From: an uncultured Bacteroides sp.
Lineage (GTDB): Bacteria > Bacteroidota > Bacteroidia > Bacteroidales > Bacteroidaceae
Length of the DNA stretch: 37,947 nucleotides
Reading direction: 5' to 3'
Assembly (NCBI GenBank): GCA_900542985.1
Contig: UQPQ01000025.1
Coordinates: 1-37,947, forward strand
The position numbers were made by a program, and so were the translations under genes. This document shows, piece by piece, positions 24,208-32,151 of this stretch (position 1 is its first letter; each line of letters begins with the position of its first letter). The notes beneath the pieces are model-generated. The model saw only the letters and a program-made list of their open reading frames with translations. It was not told where the DNA came from and did no database searches.

Positions 24208-24230
24208 CTCTTTTTTCTATACTGTATTTT

Positions 24231-25829
24231 CTACACCAGGAACATCGCTATAAACTGAATAAACAAAATAAGGAATACCATAGCTATAGGATAGACAGTA
24301 GCATAAGCTACTCCCGGGATATTACTATCGGTCATCGAGTCGGCTGCAGCCAAACCGGGTGTGCTGGTCATTCCTCCGGTAATGGTTCCCAGCAAATCAA
24401 GCAAACTGATCTTAAAGACCAAACGTCCTACCAATGCAGCTATCAGCATCGGAACGAGAGTAATCAATGCTCCTACTCCAAACAGCAGGAAACCGCTTTC
24501 CTGAAATGTAGAAACCAAATTCTTACCCGCTGAAGTTCCAACTTCTGCCAGGAAAAGCAACAGTCCCAACTGACGGAGCAACTGGTTGGCCGGTCCAGAC
24601 ATAGACCAAAGAATAGGTCCGGTTTTTCCAATTGCACTTAAAAGAAGAGCCACAATCAAGACTCCTCCCGTTAAGCCCGGAGAGAAAGACATTCCTCCCC
24701 CAAAAGATATATTCAGTTTACCAAACAAAACTCCAAGCACAATACCCATTGCTATCGGGAAAAAATCTGTATCGGAAAGACGTTTGGCATCATTTCCCAA
24801 CATACGGGCAACTGCCTGAATACCTTCCTTTTCTCCTACAACCATCAATTTATCACCAAACTTCAGAGCCAGTTCAGGCGAGGGAGACAAATCGATTCCA
24901 CTTCGGCGTACACGCGTAACGGTACATCCAAAATTGCGCTGCATATTCAAATCGCCCAGCTGCTTGTTGATCATATCTTTTTTGGTAAGCAGCAACGATT
25001 CGATACTCTGTGTATGCTCCAAAGGAAGTTCTCCTTCTTCACGTTCTCCCAACATCAAGGCCAGATTATTCAAGGACTCTTCGCTGCCGACAGCCTGAAT
25101 ACAGTCATCTTTTTCTACCGTTGTATGGGCTGTAGGAATCATAATCTCTTCTCCACGTTTCAAACGAGAGATTACCGCTCCTGTCATTACACGGATATTA
25201 AGCTGTGCCAATGTACGTCCAAATACAGCAGAATTAGTAACCCGAAACAGACAGGTTCCCAATTCTGGAAAACTACTACGACGTTCTTTTTCCAGCTGAC
25301 GCGCCTCTTGCTCCAAGTCGACACGCAACAACTTAGGCAATAGTTTTACAAATAAAATAACACCGATTACCCCAAATGGATATGCAATACCATACGCAAT
25401 AGAGGCCAATGGAGACTGGGTACTGTCAATAGCTACAGCCAACCCCGGTGTACTGGTAAGAGAACCGGCTATCAGTCCTACAATACTAGGAGTATCTATA
25501 TTGAATGCATATTTCAAGCCAACCGCCGTAAGACAAGCAGATGCAATAATAAGCAATGTAATCAAAATCAATGTTTTTCCTTTACTTCGGAAAGAATCGA
25601 AGAATCCGGGTCCTGCCTGAAGGCCAATGGTAAAAATAAACAATACCAATCCAAAATTTCCCAATTCTTTTGGAATGGAAACACCCCAATGACCAAATGC
25701 CAAGGCTATAAAAATAACGGCTGATACATCGAGAGACAATCCGCCTATCTTGATACGTCCAAGCATAAAACCCAACGCCACGATCAAGAAGACGGAGAAA
25801 TAAGACGATTGTAATAAGTCGATTAACAT
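24231..25829 (-). CDS. AspT/YidE-type transporter with two RCK_C domains
   Basis: 532-aa inner-membrane protein of the aspartate:alanine exchanger (AAE) family. Two membrane halves are visible. The first (about 1-170) has GGLSLDVSAVIF and GLQAGPGFF, the second (about 360-532) has GLTGGVLIVALLLSAIG and GTITGGMTSTPGLAA. The halves share the motif SLTSTPGLAVA / GMTSTPGLAAA, which suggests internal duplication. The central cytoplasmic part (about 185-350) holds two TrkA-C/RCK_C domains that probably sense a ligand. I use the ATG at 25829: a -7 promoter box (25859-25866) lies inside the longer frame that opens at 25889. The transported substrate cannot be told; relatives move dicarboxylates or amino acids. 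Confidence 0.88.
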   Translation of the reverse strand: MLIDLLQSSYFSVFLIVALGFMLGRIKIGGLSLDVSAVIFIALAFGHWGVSIPKELGNFGLVLFIFTIGLQAGPGFFDSFRSKGKTLILITLLIIASACLTAVGLKYAFNIDTPSIVGLIAGSLTSTPGLAVAIDSTQSPLASIAYGIAYPFGVIGVILFVKLLPKLLRVDLEQEARQLEKERRSSFPELGTCLFRVTNSAVFGRTLAQLNIRVMTGAVISRLKRGEEIMIPTAHTTVEKDDCIQAVGSEESLNNLALMLGEREEGELPLEHTQSIESLLLTKKDMINKQLGDLNMQRNFGCTVTRVRRSGIDLSPSPELALKFGDKLMVVGEKEGIQAVARMLGNDAKRLSDTDFFPIAMGIVLGVLFGKLNISFGGGMSFSPGLTGGVLIVALLLSAIGKTGPILWSMSGPANQLLRQLGLLLFLAEVGTSAGKNLVSTFQESGFLLFGVGALITLVPMLIAALVGRLVFKISLLDLLGTITGGMTSTPGLAAADSMTDSNIPGVAYATVYPIAMVFLILFIQFIAMFLV

Positions 25830-25858
25830 AAGTTTTAATTGATTAATTGTTTTGGAAT

Positions 25859-25889
25859 CAAATATACGACTTTCCTTTGAATCGTCCAA
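25859..25889 (-). promoter_or_regulatory. Promoter of the AAE transporter gene
   Basis: On the minus strand TATATTTG (25866-25859) matches the -7 box, with TTG (25889-25887) about 20 bp upstream as a -33 core. It decides for the start at 25829. Confidence 0.55.
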
Positions 25890-25920
25890 GTCATTGATTC
25901 ATAACAAACAAGAAAATTAC

Positions 25921-27816
25921 TTACTCATTCAATTCCTCTATATATTCGTATAATTTCCGGTAAAACGGATGTTGTGTCAAGGTGGAAACATCTCCTAATA
26001 TAATCAGCTTCATACGGGCTCGGGTCATGGCCACATTCATACGACGCAAATCATTCAGAAAACCAATCTGTCCTTCTTCATTTGCACGTACCAGACTAAT
26101 TAAAATGACATCTCGTTCCTGTCCTTGAAACCCATCGACAGTATTTATTGTAATAGCCGAACGGTAGGGCTTAAAGAAAGTATCTTTTTTAATCAGTTGC
26201 CGTAAATATTGCACCTGTGCCTTATAGGGGGATATTAATCCGACATCAATTCGCTCTTCAAGAATGCGCTCTCTTCCTATCTTCTGTAAATACTCCTTTA
26301 ATGTTTGTACAGAAAGTTCAGCTTCCTGTTTGTTGATTCTCCCATAATTCTCACCGACAAACTCTTCATTGCAATCCATTCCTTCTGTATTAATCCACTC
26401 TATCGGAGTATCAAAATCAAGAATTCCACGGTATTTCACTTCTGGAGCAGAACGGAGTTGCCCATGATAGAACCAGTCCGATGAAAAGCGCATGATCTCT
26501 TCATTCATACGGTATTGAAGTTTCAAAAGTGATACCGTATCCGGTTTGTTACTTACGATAGCCTGCATCAGAGTATTTCCCAAACCTCCACGCAATGCTT
26601 CCGGACTTTTTACCGTAGGTGGCAACTGACAATGATCGCCCGCCAATATCACCCTGTCCGCTTTTCGTATGGCAATCCAGCAAGCAGCTTCCAACGCTTG
26701 TGCCGCCTCATCTATAAATAAGGTACCAAACTTTTGTCCAACCAACAACCGGTTGGCACTTCCCACCAACGTACAAGCTATCACACGGGCATCGGCAAAC
26801 AATGCTTCATTAATACGTATTTCCAATTCCGTAGCACGGTCTTTAAGAGAGTTTATCTTTAAGCGGACAGTCTCTCTATCTGTACCTTTTCCGACACGAG
26901 CATATAGTTCGCGAATCGCTTTTCGGATACTCCATAATTGAGGATAATCCGGATGCGACTCAAACCGACGCTCGTAAGTAAACGAAAGCATTTTATCGTT
27001 TACCCGACTAGGATTACCTATACGCAATACACTAACTCCTCTGTCTACCAGTTTTTCACTGATCCAGTCGACAGCCATATTACTTTGTGCACAAACCAGA
27101 ACTTGATTTTCACGATGCAACGTTTCGTAAACAGCTTCCACCAACGTAGTAGTCTTTCCTGTTCCGGGAGGTCCATGTACAATTGCTACATCTTTAGCAT
27201 GCAATACTTTATTAACAGCCTCATCCTGTGCTGCATTCAACCAAGGAAAACGGACAGGTTGAAAAGAATAAACAGAAGCCTGCCTGCTTCCATGAAACAA
27301 ATCTCTCAACTCCGCCAACCTGTTATTTTTTGCAGCAATAACCTGCTTCAAAGCCTCAAACATGGTTCGATAGCTGGTTTCGTCAAAATATAACTGTACC
27401 CCCAACACTTCCTTATTCTGCAAAGCCAGCAATGCATCCACTCCAGGTAGCACTAGAACCATACGGTCTTCGTCTACATAACTTACAGTAGCTATAAAGT
27501 GAAGATAATTCAGCTTACCCGATGCATCTTGCGTGAAAAAACATACCGGACGCCCATACTCAAACTGATGTTCAATGTCTTTATCCTCTCTCCGCTCCAC
27601 TTCCACAACCAGTTGGTTCAAGGCATTGTAATAGTTACGCCCTATATTCAGCGGATACCAGCACATACCACGTTTGATTTTACGTCCGATGCCCATCAAC
27701 TCTGTTTGCTGTTCGAACTGTTTTTTCTCGTAGTCATATTCTTTCTGCAGCAATTCATATTGCTTTTGCAGATAAAGAACAGGGGAAGATATTGTAGAAT
27801 TTTCTTTCATACACAT
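25921..27816 (-). CDS. Superfamily 1 helicase (IGHMBP2/Dna2-like)
   Basis: 631-aa SF1B-type DNA/RNA helicase. A coiled-coil-like segment (about 15-40) and a beta-rich 1B-like region (about 85-145) precede the motor. Motif I is GPPGTGKTTT (215-224), Ia follows with CAQSNMAVD, motif II is FIDEAAQALE (367-376), motif III GDHCQLPPTV (393-402). Motif IV-VI segments include LLKLQYRMNEEI, TVDGFQGQERDVILISLVR and RRMNVAMTRAR. These are all hallmarks of the UPF1/SMUBP2 group found in most Bacteroidota as a single core gene. The start may be 27816 or the second Met at 27810. It is divergent from the ATPase/Toprim pair, with promoters only about 20 bp apart. Confidence 0.9.
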   Translation of the reverse strand: MCMKENSTISSPVLYLQKQYELLQKEYDYEKKQFEQQTELMGIGRKIKRGMCWYPLNIGRNYYNALNQLVVEVERREDKDIEHQFEYGRPVCFFTQDASGKLNYLHFIATVSYVDEDRMVLVLPGVDALLALQNKEVLGVQLYFDETSYRTMFEALKQVIAAKNNRLAELRDLFHGSRQASVYSFQPVRFPWLNAAQDEAVNKVLHAKDVAIVHGPPGTGKTTTLVEAVYETLHRENQVLVCAQSNMAVDWISEKLVDRGVSVLRIGNPSRVNDKMLSFTYERRFESHPDYPQLWSIRKAIRELYARVGKGTDRETVRLKINSLKDRATELEIRINEALFADARVIACTLVGSANRLLVGQKFGTLFIDEAAQALEAACWIAIRKADRVILAGDHCQLPPTVKSPEALRGGLGNTLMQAIVSNKPDTVSLLKLQYRMNEEIMRFSSDWFYHGQLRSAPEVKYRGILDFDTPIEWINTEGMDCNEEFVGENYGRINKQEAELSVQTLKEYLQKIGRERILEERIDVGLISPYKAQVQYLRQLIKKDTFFKPYRSAITINTVDGFQGQERDVILISLVRANEEGQIGFLNDLRRMNVAMTRARMKLIILGDVSTLTQHPFYRKLYEYIEELNE

Positions 27817-27829
27817 ATTTTAATCTACG

Positions 27830-27865
27830 CAAAGATACAAGTTTCCATATTAATTGCTAATTTTG
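27830..27865. promoter_or_regulatory. Back-to-back -7 boxes of divergent promoters
   Basis: TATCTTTG on the minus strand (27837-27830) faces the helicase gene and TAATTTTG on the plus strand (27858-27865) faces the AAA ATPase gene. Both fit TAnnTTTG and are separated by 20 bp. Neither has a clear TTTG -33 element. The whole gap between the two genes is only 73 bp, so the promoters probably compete or share control. Confidence 0.5.
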
Positions 27866-27889
27866 TTAGAAAGCAAATAGGATACAACC

Positions 27890-28714
27890 ATGAAAAAGGA
27901 AGCTGACTACATTAAACGTATTGAAATAAAAGGTCTTTGGGGACGCAAAAATATTTCATGGAATCTACGTGCCGATGTCAATATTCTGAGTGGAGTAAAT
28001 GGAATCGGGAAAAGTACGATTTTAAACAATTCGGTACGTAGCTTAACAGAGCTGGAAGGAGGTTCTCTAAGTAATGGAGTTAAACCGGGAGTAGTGTTCG
28101 TCTTTTCTCCAGAAGATGCAACCTATATTCATTTTGATGTCATTCGGAGTTTTGACCGTCCGCTCATCAATGCCGACCTTTTAGGAAAAATCGGAAACCA
28201 ACAAGTCAAAACAGAGTTAGACTGGCAACTTTATCAATTACAGCGACGTTATCTGGACTATCAGGTAAACATAGGGAACCGTATCATTGAACTGCTGACC
28301 TCAGGAATCATTGAAGATCAGGCTAAAGCTACACAAGTTTCAAAGCCTAAGACCAAGTTCCAGGACTTGATAGACGAACTGTTCAGCGAAACCGATAAGA
28401 AGATTATCCGTAAGAGCAACGAAATATTATTCGAACAAGATGGAGATATTTTGACTCCTTATCAATTGTCTTCAGGTGAAAAACAAATGCTTGTAATATT
28501 GCTTACCGTCTTAGTACAAGACAATAAATCTTGTGCCCTGTTTATGGACGAACCTGAAATCTCTCTACACATCGAATGGCAGCAAAAACTGATTGGTATG
28601 ATACGCAGTCTCAATCCTAATGTACAAATTATACTTACGACTCATTCTCCTGCTGTCATTATGAATGGATGGGTAGATGCCGTGACAGAAGTTAGTGATA
28701 TTACCACTCTTTAA
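27890..28714 (+). CDS. AAA/ABC-type ATPase, AriA-like, partner of the DUF4435 protein
   Basis: 274-aa ATPase with the ABC/SMC/OLD set of motifs: Walker A GVNGIGKST (35-43), ABC signature LSSGEKQ (193-199), Walker B ALFMDEPE (216-223), D-loop SLH (225-227) and switch histidine H252 in TTHSP. The region between about 60 and 185 is short and helical, without the long coiled coil of SMC or RecF proteins. AriA of PARIS systems, as I recall it, is longer, so this would be a compact relative. The next gene starts 11 bp downstream and encodes a Toprim/DUF4435 protein, the same pairing as AriA-AriB. ATP-dependent sensing followed by release of the Toprim effector is the model known for PARIS. Applying it here is inference. 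Confidence 0.85.
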   Translation: MKKEADYIKRIEIKGLWGRKNISWNLRADVNILSGVNGIGKSTILNNSVRSLTELEGGSLSNGVKPGVVFVFSPEDATYIHFDVIRSFDRPLINADLLGKIGNQQVKTELDWQLYQLQRRYLDYQVNIGNRIIELLTSGIIEDQAKATQVSKPKTKFQDLIDELFSETDKKIIRKSNEILFEQDGDILTPYQLSSGEKQMLVILLTVLVQDNKSCALFMDEPEISLHIEWQQKLIGMIRSLNPNVQIILTTHSPAVIMNGWVDAVTEVSDITTL

Positions 28715-28725
28715 ATTTTCACACT

Positions 28726-29724
28726 ATGGGAAAGAGATTGACTGAAAATCTTTCTTCTTTATACATTGGAGCAGCTAATAGTTTAAAGCCCAAACATGCA
28801 AGAAGAAAAGTCGTAGCATACGTAGAAAGCTACGAAGATATATCATTTTGGCGTTCCTTGCTTGCCGATTATGAAAATGAGAATCTTTATTTCGAAGTCA
28901 TGCTTCCCTCTGCCAACTCATTAGCTAAAGGAAAGAAGACTGTATTAATGAACCAATTGGGAAAACAATTGGGAGAAAATATGATTGCCTGTGTAGACAG
29001 TGACTACGACTATCTTCTTCAAGGAAGGACTCAGACTTCTCAATACATTAACAACAACCCTTATGTTTTTCAGACTTATGCCTATGCCATAGAAAATTAC
29101 CATTGCTATGCAGAAGGTTTGCATGAAGTGTGTGTAACTGCAACTCTGAATGACCATTCTCTCATCGACTTTCCTGCTTTTATGAAACTATACTCCCAAA
29201 TAGCTTATCCTCTTTTTATCTGGTCTGTATGGTTTTACCGTAAACATAACTTATCAGAATTCTCTTTACTCGACTTTTGTTCACAAGTGAAACTTGACCA
29301 CGTAAGTATACGACATCCGGAGCGTAGTCTGGAAGTTATGGCTAAAAAAGTCAATCGGAAGTTACACGAATTAGAGCGGAAACATGCGAATGCCCTTCAT
29401 GAAATAGAAGAAATGAAAAGTGAATTTAAGACATTAGGAGTATACCCCGAAAATACCTATATGTTTATTCAGGGGCATCACATTATGGATAATGTAGTGT
29501 TAAAACTACTCGTACCCGTATGTACTATATTACGACGCGAGCGCGAACAACAGATACATGAGTTGGCACTGCATAATATACAATTACATAATGAGCTTGT
29601 CAGCTACCAACGCAGTCAGGTAGGAGTAGAACTGGTCATCCACAAAAATCCCAATTACAGAAATTCACCACTCTATCATATGATTCAACAAGATGTAGAG
29701 CGTTTTCTGAAAAAAATACACTGA
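28726..29724 (+). CDS. DUF4435 Toprim-like protein, AriB-like
   Basis: 332-aa protein whose N-terminal third reads as a DUF4435/Toprim domain. The Toprim glutamate is E34 in VVAYVESYEDISFW, the DxD pair is D91/D93 in IACVDSDYD, and AIENY (121-125) matches the ENY motif usual in DUF4435. These residues would bind Mg2+ and cut nucleic acid. AriB, the toxin of the PARIS anti-phage system, belongs to this family and its Toprim glutamate is essential for toxicity. The middle and C-terminal parts are helical, with a possible coiled coil at about 205-250. It follows the ATPase gene by 11 bp on the same transcript. The function here is unproven: defence effector or a core nucleic-acid enzyme. Confidence 0.83.
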   Translation: MGKRLTENLSSLYIGAANSLKPKHARRKVVAYVESYEDISFWRSLLADYENENLYFEVMLPSANSLAKGKKTVLMNQLGKQLGENMIACVDSDYDYLLQGRTQTSQYINNNPYVFQTYAYAIENYHCYAEGLHEVCVTATLNDHSLIDFPAFMKLYSQIAYPLFIWSVWFYRKHNLSEFSLLDFCSQVKLDHVSIRHPERSLEVMAKKVNRKLHELERKHANALHEIEEMKSEFKTLGVYPENTYMFIQGHHIMDNVVLKLLVPVCTILRREREQQIHELALHNIQLHNELVSYQRSQVGVELVIHKNPNYRNSPLYHMIQQDVERFLKKIH

Positions 29725-29730
29725 ATAAGA

Positions 29731-29750
29731 TTACATTGATTTACATTGAT
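29731..29750 (+). repeat. Tandem duplication of a 10-mer
   Basis: TTACATTGAT occurs twice without a gap, 6 bases after the stop codon of the DUF4435 gene. It is most likely a small replication slippage. Confidence 0.7.
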
Positions 29751-29796
29751 AGAATCTGATGTAAGTAACATTTAGACCAAGCTTAAAACAAGACGG

Positions 29797-30468
29797 TCAA
29801 TCAAAACTAAATCCATTCCATAAATTACCAGCAGGAACCGGAGCAATAAGATCTATTTCCTGTTTGGATACCGGATGCACAAAACGTACTCTACGTGCAT
29901 GGAGGCAAATGCTTCCATCGGGATTGGAACGGGGAAATCCATACTTTAAATCCCCCTTAATAGGGCATCCCATTTTAGCCAACTGGCATCGAATCTGATG
30001 GTGTCTTCCTGTTTTCAAATCGACTTCCAACAGATAATAATTTTCCGAATGACCTATCAGACGATAATGTAATATGGCCTTTTTCGAGTTCTTCACTTCT
30101 TTGTCGTAGGCATAAGACTTATTCTGTTTTTCATTGCGAACCAAATAATGCACCAACTCACCTTCTGTCTGAGGAGGACAGTTTTTCACTATAGCCCAAT
30201 AAGTCTTTTTCACTTCCCCTATACGAAACATTTCATTCAAACGAGAGAGAGCTTTGCTGGTTTTTGCAAAGACAACTAATCCACTAACCGGACGATCCAG
30301 TCGATGAGTCACTCCGATAAACACATTGCCAGGCTTGGCATACTTTTCCTTCAGATACAGTTTTACTGTCTCCGACAAAGGAGTATCCCCTGTTTTGTCT
30401 CCCTGTACAATTTCAGAAGCGGTTTTATTAACTACAATAATATGATTATCTTCGTAAACTACAGTCAT
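29797..30468 (-). CDS. RluA-family pseudouridine synthase
   Basis: 223-aa enzyme that isomerises uridine to pseudouridine in rRNA or tRNA. VTHRLDRPVSGLVVFAK (53-69) is the RluA catalytic motif with nucleophile D58. LKTGRHHQIRCQLA and the terminal LHARRVRFVHPVS segments are also conserved. No S4 RNA-binding domain precedes the catalytic domain, so it resembles short RluA/TruC-type proteins. The exact RNA target cannot be told. It is convergent with the DUF4435 gene and separated from fabG by a terminator. Confidence 0.9.
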   Translation of the reverse strand: MTVVYEDNHIIVVNKTASEIVQGDKTGDTPLSETVKLYLKEKYAKPGNVFIGVTHRLDRPVSGLVVFAKTSKALSRLNEMFRIGEVKKTYWAIVKNCPPQTEGELVHYLVRNEKQNKSYAYDKEVKNSKKAILHYRLIGHSENYYLLEVDLKTGRHHQIRCQLAKMGCPIKGDLKYGFPRSNPDGSICLHARRVRFVHPVSKQEIDLIAPVPAGNLWNGFSFD

Positions 30469-30515
30469 AGCTATGTTAGAAATGAAATGATCCGACTAAA
30501 GAATAAAATTTACTT

Positions 30516-30590
30516 GAAAAATAAGGAATGAAGAATAAAGAAAGCCGAATGCCGTAAGCCATTCTTCTCCCTCTATTCTTCATTCCTTAT
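30516..30590 (-). terminator. Terminator of the fabG transcript
   Basis: ATAAGGAATGAAGAATA (30521-30537) and 30574-30590 form a perfect 17-bp stem around a 36-nt loop. On the minus strand the stem is followed by TTTTC. It lies 12 bases after the fabG stop codon. Confidence 0.85.
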
Positions 30591-30601
30591 GAAGTACTAT
30601 A

Positions 30602-31348
30602 TTACATATTCATACCACCATCTACCTGGATAACCTGTCCTGATACATATGCAGACAAGTCAGAAGCAAGATATAATGCAGTATTAGCTACATCTTCCGG
30701 AGTACCTCCACGACGCAAAGGAATCTTCTTAGCCCATTCAGCCTTAACTTCGTCAGACAACTTAGCTGTCATATCAGTAATGATGAATCCCGGAGCAATT
30801 GCATTGGCACGGATACCACGAGAGCCCAATTCCTGAGCAATTGATTTAGCCAAACCAATCATACCAGCCTTTGATGCAGAATAGTTGCACTGACCTGCAT
30901 TACCGTGTACACCAACCACAGAAGCCATGTTGATGATGTTACCACTCTTCTGACGCATCATGATTGGAGTACAAGCGTGAATAAAGTTGAAAGCAGATTT
31001 CAGATTCACACCAATCACAGCATCCCACTGTGCTTCACTCATACGCATCATCAAACCGTCTTTTGTAATACCGGCATTATTCACCAGAATATCGATAGAA
31101 CCGAAATCTTCCTTAATCTGTTCCACCACTCTAGCTGTATCTTCAAAACTAGCAGCATTAGAAGCATATCCTTTTACTTTTACACCGAATGCAGCTATTT
31201 CCTTTTCTGTATTCTCACCATTCTCGTCGATAACCAAATCTGTAAATGCGATGTTTGCACCTTCTGCAGCAAACTTCAATGCGATAGCTTTACCGATACC
31301 ACGAGCAGCACCTGTAACAATCGCTGTTTTTCCTGTTAATAATCCCAT
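30602..31348 (-). CDS. fabG: 3-oxoacyl-ACP reductase (FabG)
   Basis: 248-aa short-chain dehydrogenase that reduces 3-oxoacyl-ACP with NADPH in fatty-acid elongation. TGAARGIGKA (12-21) is the cofactor loop, NNAG (90-93) follows, and the catalytic set is S143, Y156 and K160 in NYSASKAG. The C-terminal YVSGQVIQVDGGMNM is the classic FabG ending. It is 26 bp downstream of a TetR regulator on the same strand, so they are likely co-transcribed. Other SDR substrates are possible, but the end motif and length fit FabG well. Confidence 0.92.
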   Translation of the reverse strand: MGLLTGKTAIVTGAARGIGKAIALKFAAEGANIAFTDLVIDENGENTEKEIAAFGVKVKGYASNAASFEDTARVVEQIKEDFGSIDILVNNAGITKDGLMMRMSEAQWDAVIGVNLKSAFNFIHACTPIMMRQKSGNIINMASVVGVHGNAGQCNYSASKAGMIGLAKSIAQELGSRGIRANAIAPGFIITDMTAKLSDEVKAEWAKKIPLRRGGTPEDVANTALYLASDLSAYVSGQVIQVDGGMNM

Positions 31349-31374
31349 AATGATATTTATTTTAAAGATTAATA

Positions 31375-31965
31375 TTATTCTTTTTTACATCCCAAAGCCC
31401 CAAATACGATTTTAGCTACATATCGCCAGCCAATCTCGTCTTCCAAATCTTCACCAATCTGACCGCGAATATAAGGCACCTCTATCCCTTTGATACAATA
31501 GTGCAAGATATCTGCTGTTATCTCCACATTATCGATATCAAAAATACCTTTCTCCTTACCTTCCTGCAACACATTTCGAAATAATTGTATTTCCTTTCTA
31601 TCAAAGTTCTTACGCATTGCTTCTACCCGCCATATATCCCGAAAGAAATCCGCGCGAAGAGTTCCATTCCGAAATACAACCATTTTAACAATATCCAAGT
31701 GGGTAGTAATTAAATCAAGAATCTTCTGGTCAGGAGCAACCGATTGTTTTGCAGCCTTTTCCATTGAATCCGAAAGCATTTCCAATTCCGACTCCACAAC
31801 AGCCATATAAATCTGATCCTTACTTTTAAAGTAAGTATACAGTGTGCGACGTCCCTTTTTAGAGGCTACCGCAATATCATTCATCGTTGTATCTTCTACC
31901 CCTTTTCTGGCAAAAAGTTGCCGGGCAACATCTACTAATTTGGCTCTTGTCTTTAATACTGTCAT
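31375..31965 (-). CDS. TetR/AcrR-family transcriptional regulator
   Basis: 196-aa repressor-type protein. The N-terminal helix-turn-helix covers about 8-55: RAKLVDVARQLFARKGVEDTT, then MNDIAVASKKGRRTLYTYFKSKDQIY, the TetR recognition-helix pattern. The rest is a helical ligand-binding domain with no family-specific mark I can read. It lies directly upstream of fabG, and a promoter is just ahead of it, so it may control its own transcript and fatty-acid synthesis. The start follows AGGAAGG. Confidence 0.9.
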   Translation of the reverse strand: MTVLKTRAKLVDVARQLFARKGVEDTTMNDIAVASKKGRRTLYTYFKSKDQIYMAVVESELEMLSDSMEKAAKQSVAPDQKILDLITTHLDIVKMVVFRNGTLRADFFRDIWRVEAMRKNFDRKEIQLFRNVLQEGKEKGIFDIDNVEITADILHYCIKGIEVPYIRGQIGEDLEDEIGWRYVAKIVFGALGCKKE

Positions 31966-32001
31966 GCCTTCCTTCTATTGCACATATTTATAGAGTGTGA
32001 G

Positions 32002-32033
32002 CAAAAGTACAGTTTTTATTCCGACTACACAAA
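32002..32033 (-). promoter_or_regulatory. Promoter of the TetR-fabG transcript
   Basis: On the minus strand TTTG (32033-32030), a 20-bp spacer and TACTTTTG (32009-32002) fit the Bacteroides promoter with a slightly long spacer. It is 37 bases upstream of the TetR start. Confidence 0.6.
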
Positions 32034-32065
32034 TAATTAAGGAGGGAAAGGCGATTTAGGAAATA

Positions 32066-32116
32066 AAAGAAAGGAAGTAAAGCCTCAAATACATTTGAGG
32101 TTTACTTCCTTTCTTT
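32066..32116. terminator. Long terminator hairpin of the susCD transcript
   Basis: AAAGAAAGGAAGTAAA (32066-32081) pairs with 32101-32116 and CCTCAAAT (32083-32090) with ATTTGAGG (32093-32100): 24 bp with one bulged G. T-rich runs lie on both sides. It is 36 bases after the SusD stop codon. Confidence 0.85.
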
Positions 32117-32151
32117 ATTTTTCAAGTCAATACTTTATCCCCCAATAAGCA

